Source: Pseudooceanicola algae
Lineage (GTDB): Bacteria > Pseudomonadota > Alphaproteobacteria > Rhodobacterales > Rhodobacteraceae
Length of the DNA: 64,000 nt
Direction: 5' to 3'
NCBI RefSeq assembly: GCF_003590145.2
Contig: NZ_CP060436.1
Location: forward strand, 840,001 to 904,000
Numbering within the stretch: the stretch's first letter is position 1; every line of letters begins with the position of its first letter. Of the stretch, positions 57,223 to 64,000 are shown one piece after another. Both the position numbers and the translations under genes were made by a program. The notes under the pieces were generated by a model. It had not been told where the DNA came from, did no database searches, and was given only the letters and a program-made list of their open reading frames with translations.

Positions 57223-57785
57223 CCTCCTATAGCTGGCGCGCGCTTGCCCGGCAAAGCATTCTGGACCCGCGCGCCGCGGCTCCGATTCTGACCGGGCGGC
57301 CGCTGCCGCGCGGTGTCCTGCCGCTGGCGCTGGCGCTGGTGGCGACGCTGAACGGGATCTTCTTCGGCCTCGTGCTGCCGGCGGATCTTTATCCCGGCGG
57401 GCTGGCCTCTCCGATCCCGCTGGCCATCATGGTGGGGGGGCTGGTGTGGACCAGCGCCGCGATCCTGGCCTTTGTCGGCCAGTTGTTCGGCGGACAGGGG
57501 CGGACCGAGGACCTGCTGCGGATCGGGATCTGGATGCAGTTCCTGCGCCTTGGCGCACAGATCCTGCTCACCTTTGCCGAACTATTGCTGCCGGGGCTGG
57601 CCTGGATGCTGGCCGTGGTGGCCTGGATCTGGGGGCTTTACATGACCATCTGCTTTACTGCCGCGGCGCATCGTTTCGATACCTTGCTGAAGGCGGCGGC
57701 CGTGCTGGGCGTGACCTTCTTTACCGCCGTGCTGGCGCTGTCGGTGGTGCTGGCGGTATTTGGCCTTGCGCCGGTCGCGGTCTGA
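57219..57785 (+). CDS. Yip1-like integral membrane protein, second of two
   Basis: 188 residues, overlapping its neighbour by 4 bases (ATGA). Five hydrophobic segments (GVLPLALALVATLNGIFFGL, IPLAIMVGGLVWTSAAILAFVG, LLLPGLAWMLAVVAWIWGLYM, VLGVTFFTAVLALSVVLAVFG). The motif of the first Yip1-like protein is echoed, so they may work as a pair. Placed between sufD and sufS; no assigned activity. Confidence 0.8.
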   Translation: MTSYSWRALARQSILDPRAAAPILTGRPLPRGVLPLALALVATLNGIFFGLVLPADLYPGGLASPIPLAIMVGGLVWTSAAILAFVGQLFGGQGRTEDLLRIGIWMQFLRLGAQILLTFAELLLPGLAWMLAVVAWIWGLYMTICFTAAAHRFDTLLKAAAVLGVTFFTAVLALSVVLAVFGLAPVAV

Positions 57786-57840
57786 TCGCGGCCCTATCTG
57801 ACTATTTCCGAGCCTGCCGAATTCTGAACCGGAGAAACCC

Positions 57841-59061
57841 ATGTTCGACGTCAATGCCATAAGGGCCGATTTTCCGATCCTGTCCCGTCAGGTGAACGGT
57901 GTGCCGCTGGTCTATCTGGACAATGGCGCCTCGGCGCAGAAACCCCGGGCGGTGATCGACGCGGTGACCCGCGCCTATGCCGAAGAATATGCCAACGTTC
58001 ATCGGGGACTGCATTTCCTGTCGAATCTGGCAACCGACAAGTATGAAGGCGTGCGCCCCATCGTGCAGCGGTTCCTGAACGCGGGCTCGGAAGACGAGAT
58101 CGTGTTCAATTCCGGCACCACCGAGGGCATCAACATGGTGGCCTATAGCTGGGCCATGCCCCGGTTGCAGCCGGGGGACGAGATCCTGCTGTCGGTGATG
58201 GAGCATCATGCCAATATCGTGCCCTGGCATTTCCTGCGCGAGCGTCACGGTGTGGTGCTGAAGTGGGTCGATGTCGAAGCGGACGGCAGCCTTGATCCTG
58301 AAAAGGTCATTGCCGCCATGGGGCCGAAGACCAGGCTGGTCGCCGTGACCCATATGTCCAACGTGCTTGGGACCGTGGTCGATGTGGCCGCGATCTGTGC
58401 CGCGGCGCGGGAGCGCGGCATTGCCTCGCTCGTCGACGGGTCGCAGGCCGCGGTGCATTTGCCGGTCGATGTTCAGGCCATCGGCAGCGATTTCTACGCG
58501 ATCACGGGGCACAAGCTCTATGGTCCCAGCGGATCGGGCGCGATCCATATCCGCAAGGAACGGTTGGACGAGATGCAGCCCTTCCTGGGGGGCGGTGACA
58601 TGATCCGCGAAGTCAGCCGGGAGGCGGTGACCTATGCCGATGCGCCGATGAAGTTCGAGGCCGGGACCCCCGGCATCGTCCAGACCATCGGGCTGGGCGT
58701 GGCGCTGGACTACATGATGGGGATCGGTATGGAGAACATCCATGCCCATGAGACTGCGCTGACCGCCTATGCAACGCAGAAGCTGCACGGTCTGAACTGG
58801 CTCAACATCCAAGGCAACGCGCCGGGCAAGGGCGGGATATTCTCCTTCACGATGGAGGGGGCGGCCCATGCGCATGACATTTCGACCATCCTCGACAAGA
58901 AGGGGGTCGCGGTGCGTGCCGGGCATCATTGTGCGGGCCCGCTGATGGAGAGCCTCGGGATCACGGCGAGTTGCCGGGCGAGCTTTGCCATGTACAACAC
59001 CGAGGCCGAGGTCGACAAACTGATCGAGGCGTTGGAACTGGCGCATGATCTTTTTGCCTGA
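57841..59061 (+). CDS. sufS: Cysteine desulfurase SufS
   Basis: 406 residues, standard SufS length. PLP lysine Lys225 (ITGHKLYGPSG), His122/His123, catalytic Cys364 in RAGHHCAGPLM, and substrate Arg379. Releases persulfide sulfur for SufBCD. Last gene of the operon in this window; sufT and sufA, which often follow it in relatives, are not present here. A repeat element lies just downstream. Confidence 0.96.
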   Translation: MFDVNAIRADFPILSRQVNGVPLVYLDNGASAQKPRAVIDAVTRAYAEEYANVHRGLHFLSNLATDKYEGVRPIVQRFLNAGSEDEIVFNSGTTEGINMVAYSWAMPRLQPGDEILLSVMEHHANIVPWHFLRERHGVVLKWVDVEADGSLDPEKVIAAMGPKTRLVAVTHMSNVLGTVVDVAAICAAARERGIASLVDGSQAAVHLPVDVQAIGSDFYAITGHKLYGPSGSGAIHIRKERLDEMQPFLGGGDMIREVSREAVTYADAPMKFEAGTPGIVQTIGLGVALDYMMGIGMENIHAHETALTAYATQKLHGLNWLNIQGNAPGKGGIFSFTMEGAAHAHDISTILDKKGVAVRAGHHCAGPLMESLGITASCRASFAMYNTEAEVDKLIEALELAHDLFA

Positions 59062-59089
59062 GCGGCGGGGCCAGGTCGCTGCATGAAAT

Positions 59090-59147
59090 ATCGCGCCGGG
59101 GCGCGATGCCTTCGGCGAGGATATTTGGGACAGGGAAACGGGCAGGG
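59090..59147 (+). repeat. Dispersed intergenic hairpin/ATATTT-type repeat, copy 3
   Basis: ATCGCGCC-GG-GGCGCGAT hairpin (59090-59107), then GCCTTCGGCGAGGATATTTG and GGACAGGGAAAC, 28 bases after the sufS stop. Strong match to copy 2. Placement suggests a role in 3'-end formation or mRNA stability. Confidence 0.7.
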
Positions 59148-59311
59148 GCACGAGATTGCCATCGGCCCGGGCGATCAGGGGCCTTTTCCGGCGGGAGAGG
59201 CCCTTCTGTTGTGCAGAGGCGACATAAATGATGTCGTTTTCGGGCCGGGAGGTTTTCATCTGACAGGGGGCCGTTAGGCTTGGGTCAGTGAAACAATCCT
59301 AGGAGACCCTC

Positions 59312-60325
59312 ATGGCCCTGCTGACCGAAGCCGACGAAATTTCGCAAATTGCTTTCGGATTCATGGGGTCGAAGGCGCTTTTTGCCGCCCTTGAACTTAA
59401 GGTTTTTTCGCTTTTGGCCGAGGCGCCGATGAGCGCCGCGGAGTTGTCGGTCAAAGCGGGCATTCACGAGGATCGTGCAATGACCTTGCTGACCGCGCTG
59501 GCCGGGCTCGGGCTGGTGTCGGTCAAGGAAGGTGTCTTTGCGAATGCGCCCGCTTCCGAAGCATTTCTGGTTGCCGGGGCAAAGTATGATTTCGGCGACT
59601 ATATCCGTTTGCAGGTGGGAAAGCAGATGTATCCGCTGCTCGACCAGATCGAGGGGGCGCTGAAGGGCGAGATGGGCGAAGGGGCGACGGAATCCTATGC
59701 CGACTGGTTTTCGGATCCCGAAGAGGCGCGGCTTTATTCCGAAAGCCAACATGCGGGATCGCTTGGTCCGGCGCGTCAGCTGGCAAGGGTGCTCGATCTG
59801 AGCGGCGGCAAGAAGTTGCTGGATGTGGGCGGTGGCACGGCGGCTTTCGATATCACGCTGTGTCAGAAGTTCCCGGATCTGACGGCCACGGTGCTGGAAT
59901 TTCCCAACGTGGCGGCCCTTGGGCGCAGCTATGTGGAGGATGCCGGGCTGAGCGAGCGGATCACCTACCTTGACGGGAACGCCCTGGAGGCCGAGTGGCC
60001 GATGGGTCAGGATATCGTTTTGATGTCCTATCTGTTTTCCGGCGTGCCGGGCGAAACCCATGACGGGTTGATTGCCAAGGCGATGGAGGTGTTGAACCCC
60101 GGTGGCATCATTTTGGTGCATGATTTCATTGTCGAGGCGGACCGGACCGGCCCGTCGCTGGCCGCACTTTGGCAGTTGCAGCATACGGCCTTTACCCCCG
60201 AGGCGCGATCGCTGGATGCCGGCTGGCTGACCGGGGCCCTGACGCAGGCCGGGTTCGAGGGCAGCGGAATCCGGGTCATGATCCCCGAGATGACAATGCT
60301 GGCGCAGGGTCGGAAACCGGGCTGA
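59312..60325 (+). CDS. SAM-dependent methyltransferase with N-terminal dimerisation HTH (DsyB-like candidate)
   Basis: 337 residues from ATG 59312 with AGGAGA upstream. N-terminal winged-helix dimerisation domain (about 10-85: FGFMGSKALFAALELKVFSLL), C-terminal Rossmann domain with motif I KLLDVGGGTAAFDITL (near 170) and LMSYLFSGVPGETHDG. This is the Methyltransf_2/acetylserotonin O-methyltransferase superfamily. DsyB, the 4-methylthio-2-hydroxybutyrate S-methyltransferase of DMSP synthesis in Rhodobacterales, has this length and architecture. Other members methylate phenols or other acceptors, so the assignment is open. It stands alone after the suf operon. Confidence 0.8.
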   Translation: MALLTEADEISQIAFGFMGSKALFAALELKVFSLLAEAPMSAAELSVKAGIHEDRAMTLLTALAGLGLVSVKEGVFANAPASEAFLVAGAKYDFGDYIRLQVGKQMYPLLDQIEGALKGEMGEGATESYADWFSDPEEARLYSESQHAGSLGPARQLARVLDLSGGKKLLDVGGGTAAFDITLCQKFPDLTATVLEFPNVAALGRSYVEDAGLSERITYLDGNALEAEWPMGQDIVLMSYLFSGVPGETHDGLIAKAMEVLNPGGIILVHDFIVEADRTGPSLAALWQLQHTAFTPEARSLDAGWLTGALTQAGFEGSGIRVMIPEMTMLAQGRKPG

Positions 60326-60441
60326 GCCACCCGCGGCCCGGGAATTTTCGAACGGGCGTTCAAGGCGCAAAATTTTTTGTGCGGGGCGGGACTAGGCTCT
60401 TGCCCTCCGAGGGTCCCGGCGTCATAAGCGGGGTCCAGCGG

Positions 60442-60517
60442 CACCCATAGCTCAGCTGGATAGAGCGCTGCCCTCCGAAGGCAGAGGCCATAGGTTCGAA
60501 TCCTATTGGGTGCACCA
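60442..60517 (+). tRNA. tRNA-Arg (anticodon CCG)
   Basis: 76 bases. Acceptor GCACCCA pairs with TGGGTGC; D arm GCTCAGCTGGATAGAGC; anticodon stem CTGCC/GGCAG around CTCCGAA gives CCG; T loop GTTCGAATC; CCA encoded. Reads CGG arginine codons. Confidence 0.95.
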
Positions 60518-61541
60518 TTTTCCAAAATCGGCGTTCCAGTGCCTTTGCTTCTCGGGCGGATCTTACAGATAGTTGGATTTGCGTCTGAAGGTTGGAGCTT
60601 TTCCGGGCCCGATATGATGCTTTTGAGATCCGCGCTCTTCGAATAATTCTGCGCTTCTGCTTCGGTCTCATGCTGCAGAATTGCAATGCGGTGGTCTGTG
60701 CAAGATTCGTTCTTCGGGAACCAGTCAGGCTATGTCTCTATCTGGGGTCGTATTGTCGTGCTGTCAGATTATCGAGCGAGCCGCCCTGAAGTCTACGGCC
60801 AACAAGCCCGCGCATGTCCCTGAGCGAGGCGCAGGTTTGGTGCATTGGTCCACCTGCAACACGCACCGGTACAGCGATTGGCCAATTGCCGCGAGACCTG
60901 GTGAAGTCCTGATGCGATCGGGACGCCTCGAAGCCTTCGCCGGATTGCTGTCGAAAAGGCCGACGCTGATCTACCAATGCCGTAAACCCTGCGATGGTTT
61001 CAGCCGGCTCTGCCGAATATGCCGCCAGATGTGTTTGGGCGTTTGGCTTGCCGCCGTGCCCTTGCCGCCCTTGCGGCGGATCCCGCCGGGAAATTGACGC
61101 CTTATTTCGATGATGCACGGGGCATGGCAAAGAAAGTTGTCGGATCGCATGCAGGCGATGACCTCGGCCTTTGTGGTGCCGCTTGTGGAAACGTTCTGCG
61201 GTTCGACAGTCTGTTCACCCAGCGTAGCACGGGCCGTGACATACGCGGGATCTTCCCGGGGTCAGATCGCTTCGGATATCGCGGCCCTGGGAAAGGGGGC
61301 GTTCGACTGTCATCGGATCTGCGTGATTGATCAGCTCGGATCTTTCGGACTTGGCACGATGCAATGTCCTGGATCGGTTTTAACAATTTCAGAACGAAGG
61401 AATTTTTTTTCGGCCAGACGCCTATCCGGCCAGGTTTGTCGTGAATTTTTGCGGTTTTGACACCACCAACCCTTGGCGACTAAACGGATACTTTACGCTT
61501 TGCGGTCAGTTCTGCTGCGAACCGATCAAGGAGCGTATCGC
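60518..61541. other. About 1 kb without a credible gene after tRNA-Arg
   Basis: Several frames of 70-140 codons overlap on both strands, but none has a good ribosome-binding site, normal codon use for this genome or a recognisable family. Base composition is less GC-rich than the flanks. The last part contains the chemoreceptor's ribosome-binding site. This could be a decayed insertion behind the tRNA or a long regulatory gap. Confidence 0.5.
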
Positions 61542-63392
61542 ATGGCAGCTAGGTTTGGACTTCGGATCGCGCCGAGGATCTTTTCGATCATTCTGGTGTC
61601 GATCATCGCAAGTGGGACGCTTGCTTTTTCCATCTATGAAATTGCGGTCCGCAACATCTACACCATGCGCGAAGCACACTTGCGCGATATCGTAGAATCG
61701 GCAAACAGCTTGCTGATATCCTTGCAGGAACGGGTCGATAATGGCGCAATGGAGCGATCCGATGCCCAGGCAGAGGCAGTTCGGCTATTGGAAGCCATTT
61801 CCTATGATGGGACGAATTACATCTTTGCCTTCGACAAGAACCTGGATGTGGTTGCCCATGGTGGAAACCCGGCCTTGAATGGGACCAATCAGCGGGGGCA
61901 TCAGGACCCCGATGGGATCATGGTGTTTCAGGAGCTCGGCCGCGTGGGCCAACAAGCCGGCGGCGGATTTGTCTTCTACTCCTTCCTGATGGATGGAAAG
62001 GTCCAGCCCAAGGTCAGCTACGCGTTGGAGTTCCAGCCCTGGGAATGGGTGGTCGGCACCGGTACCACCATTTCCGACATTGATGCCCAGATCGGCCAGA
62101 TTCGAAATCGCGGCCTGATGGTCCTTCTGCTTGGTATCGTCGTCATGTCGCTGGTCAGCTGGGGGATCGCGCGCAGTGTGACCGGACCAATTCTTCGACT
62201 GAACGATCGTATGCGGGGCCTCTCGGCCGGCAATCTGAGGGATGCAATCCCTGGGACCGGGAACAGCGATGAAATCGGCGAAATGGCGCGGTCAGTGCAG
62301 GCGTTCCAGAAAGATCTGCAGAGCGGCGAAGCGATGAAGATGGAAGCCATCAAGGCGAAAAACGAGCAGGAAGCCGCTGTGTCCGCCCTGGCCGACGGTT
62401 TGAAAGCTCTTTCAGAAGGTGATCTGAGTACGCAGATCGCAGGGCCATTCCCGCCAAGTTACGAAGATCTGCGGACCGATTTCAATGAAACGGCAAGTAA
62501 TCTTGCGACCCTGATCGGTACCATATCGGACACAGCGGGCATGTTGCAGCAAAAGGGCGAGGCGATCAGCCAATCGGCCGAAGTGGTCGCCAAAAGATCC
62601 ATTGAATCTGCGGCATCGCTTGAAGAAGCTGCAGCCGCCATCGAAGAACTGACGTCCTCCACCATTCTCGCTGCCAAGGGTGCGACCGAGGCCAACAAGA
62701 TCGCCAGTGAGGCGACCTCCAATGCCGAGCGCAGTGGGGATGTCGTTGGCCGTGCGGTGACTGCGATGGGCTCGATCGAAGGGTCTTCAGGCAAGATTTC
62801 GCGGATCATGGACGTGATCGACGACATTGCCTTCCAGACCAATCTGCTGGCGCTGAATGCCGGGGTCGAAGCAGCAAGGGCCGGCGAGGCCGGCCGCGGG
62901 TTCGCGGTGGTGGCGTCGGAGGTGCGCGCACTTGCGCAACGGTCTTCCGAAGCGGCGCGGGAAATCAACGCGCTGATTACCGAAAGTGGCAATCAGGTCA
63001 CGGAGGGTGTCTCGCTCGTGGGGGCGGCTGGCAAGACGCTGGAGGAAATTGCCGGCTCGGTTCAGAAGATCGCAGCGCATATCTCGGACATCTCGACTTC
63101 GGCGAACGAGCAATCGGCCGGGGTCAGTGAAATCAACACCTCGGTTTCCTCCCTGGACCGCGCGACCCAGGAAAACTCGGCGATGTTCCAGGAAACTCTG
63201 GATGCAAGCCGGTCGATGACTGAGGAGGCGATAAACCTTCGCCACGCGGTCGGACGGTTCAAGCTGACAAAATCGGGAAACAGCATGGCCGCACGGTCGC
63301 CACAGCGCGCTGCAGCGGCGCCGACTGCCCGAGCCGTGGTGAACGGTCCTTTGGCCGGGAGCGGCGGAAGCGATGATTGGGAAGATTTCTGA
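61542..63392 (+). CDS. Methyl-accepting chemotaxis protein with Cache sensor and CheR/CheB tether
   Basis: 616 residues from ATG 61542 with AAGGAG eight bases upstream; a longer in-frame start at 61473 has no such site. First membrane helix near 13-35 ([20 protein letters not shown]), a periplasmic Cache-type sensor ([16 protein letters not shown] ... [17 protein letters not shown]), second helix near 195-218, HAMP, and a cytoplasmic hairpin with [32 protein letters not shown]. The C-terminus DDWEDF matches the xWxxF-type tether for CheR/CheB. Works with the che operon at the left edge. Ligand unknown. Confidence 0.93.
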   Translation: MAARFGLRIAPRIFSIILVSIIASGTLAFSIYEIAVRNIYTMREAHLRDIVESANSLLISLQERVDNGAMERSDAQAEAVRLLEAISYDGTNYIFAFDKNLDVVAHGGNPALNGTNQRGHQDPDGIMVFQELGRVGQQAGGGFVFYSFLMDGKVQPKVSYALEFQPWEWVVGTGTTISDIDAQIGQIRNRGLMVLLLGIVVMSLVSWGIARSVTGPILRLNDRMRGLSAGNLRDAIPGTGNSDEIGEMARSVQAFQKDLQSGEAMKMEAIKAKNEQEAAVSALADGLKALSEGDLSTQIAGPFPPSYEDLRTDFNETASNLATLIGTISDTAGMLQQKGEAISQSAEVVAKRSIESAASLEEAAAAIEELTSSTILAAKGATEANKIASEATSNAERSGDVVGRAVTAMGSIEGSSGKISRIMDVIDDIAFQTNLLALNAGVEAARAGEAGRGFAVVASEVRALAQRSSEAAREINALITESGNQVTEGVSLVGAAGKTLEEIAGSVQKIAAHISDISTSANEQSAGVSEINTSVSSLDRATQENSAMFQETLDASRSMTEEAINLRHAVGRFKLTKSGNSMAARSPQRAAAAPTARAVVNGPLAGSGGSDDWEDF

Positions 63393-63688
63393 AACCAGGG
63401 AGAGGATCAAATTACGTCAGCAATCGAGTTCGGGGTCGTGGGGGTGTGAAGAAGCCAGCGCTTGAGTTGGTAAAATACACCTAGGAGACTGACGGCCTCT
63501 TGGAAGAGGGCGCAGGAGATCGTGGCGCCCAGTCATAGGCACTGAATAGGATGCCGGAAGTCTCCTGCCCGAGATTACTCGCTCTATTGCGACCATCCGC
63601 AGGGTCCAAGACAAATACTTGGATCTATTCCGAAGGGAACAACCTAAGCCTGCTCCCTTTCCCGAACATGCTTATTTTAAATGGAAGG
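63393..63688. other. Gap after the chemoreceptor
   Basis: No convincing gene. A short minus-strand frame at 63417-63614 looks faintly like the end of a transposase in another frame but shows no usable motif. No inverted repeats at its ends were found. Confidence 0.4.
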
Positions 63689-64000
63689 TCAGGAGCTTGG
63701 TTGGAAACAGGACTCTTCCATCTCTGCCTGTGGGTACAAGAAGCTCTTCAATTTGCTGATGTGTCGAGGCAGATCGCGGACCTTCGGACGGGCTTCGTCA
63801 GGCACATGCGGCGGCCATTGGGCAAGTGCATTTTGTTCGGTATGACTGATCAGCCAGTCGGCCTCCGCCAGGCAATTGTCCACCATGTAATCCATACCGC
63901 CGATCCGCGCTTTCAAGGCATCAGACATGCCCCCCGCGGCGCGGCCATCCAGGCGACAGGAGGCCTGGACCGTGACGTCGCTGGCATGTCTGACCTTGCG
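63689..64000 (-). CDS. C-terminal part of an unidentified protein (cut by window edge)
   Basis: The frame is open from the window edge to a TGA at 63689-63691, giving at least 103 residues with no in-window start needed (an internal ATG lies at 63928). The sequence is mixed, with GGMDYMVDNCLAEADWLISH and a proline-rich PPHVPDEARPKVRDLP stretch, and it ends CFQPSS. I do not recognise a family, and codon use does not contradict coding. Could be real or chance. Confidence 0.45.
   Translation of the reverse strand, partial: RKVRHASDVTVQASCRLDGRAAGGMSDALKARIGGMDYMVDNCLAEADWLISHTEQNALAQWPPHVPDEARPKVRDLPRHISKLKSFLYPQAEMEESCFQPSS

Noticed and set aside
63417-63614. Transposase-like remnant after the chemoreceptor
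   Set aside because: Only a vague resemblance in one minus-strand frame; no DDE motif, terminal repeats or target duplication visible.

Overview
The window reads as a chromosomal segment of a high-GC alphaproteobacterium of the Rhodobacteraceae (roseobacter group). Pointers are a ChpT phosphotransferase, an olsB-olsA ornithine-lipid pair, a stand-alone pterin-binding part of methionine synthase, an IscR with one cysteine behind an Irr-type (ICE) box, an L21 protein with a helix-hairpin-helix tail, Usg, and a proB-proA-obgE-rpmA-rplU block. I see no phage, no complete insertion sequence and no CRISPR array. Coding density is high. The exceptions are about 1 kb after a tRNA-Arg near the right end and a few AT-rich or repeat-bearing gaps.

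Layout. 1-3185 (minus): start of a chemotaxis operon (STAS, cheY, cheA, cheW cut by the edge). 3490-5919 (minus): one-carbon/methionine genes. 6189-9207 (plus): ppx/gppA, rlmE, pdxA. 9454-15384: a LysR regulator with two HTH regions, divergent from a ugpBAEC glycerol-3-phosphate ABC transporter operon. 15468-20059: a sulfur module of a two-cysteine Crp/Fnr regulator, PmpA and PmpB, a persulfide-dioxygenase-like enzyme, and a SulP transporter behind a structured leader. 20352-27466: DUF1127 protein, tRNA-Ser(CGA), a DUF2059 protein, rplU-rpmA, GNAT, obgE, proB, proA. 27498-34334: chpT, DUF3553, olsBA, a ThiE-like protein, a SpoU methyltransferase, ctaA, M32 carboxypeptidase. 34387-41282: an exported barrel-like protein, LysR, gyrA, usg, SYLF lipoprotein, hemB. 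41466-50194: membrane protein, mfd, MarR-GNAT fusion, TPR protein, tandem-HD protein, hydrolase. 50359-59061 (plus): a long suf operon (iscR, cysteine desulfurase, sufB, ybjQ-like, unknown, sufC, sufD, two membrane proteins, sufS). 59312-64000: an O/S-methyltransferase of the DsyB-like superfamily, tRNA-Arg(CCG), a long gap, a chemoreceptor, and an unidentified partial ORF.

How the parts fit. The 15.5-20 kb block looks like a persulfide/sulfane-sulfur unit: two YeeE/YedE-type halves import or export a sulfur species, the MBL enzyme oxidises persulfide, and SulP moves the resulting anion, with a redox-active regulator in front. The suf operon has an ICE box overlapping the predicted iscR promoter, which suggests iron-dependent repression. 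The chemotaxis operon at the left edge and the receptor at the right edge belong to the same type of signalling system; the receptor has a C-terminal tether motif for CheR/CheB.

Most interesting for follow-up: the sulP leader, which resembles the sul1 RNA motif and can hide the ribosome-binding site; the two-cysteine Crp/Fnr regulator with a nearby TGTGA-type palindrome; five TTTGCAAA sites in a convergent gap; four TGGCAG half-sites abutting the gyrA promoter; a dispersed hairpin-plus-ATATTT repeat found three times, each time just 3' of a gene; and the possible DMSP-synthesis methyltransferase next to suf.
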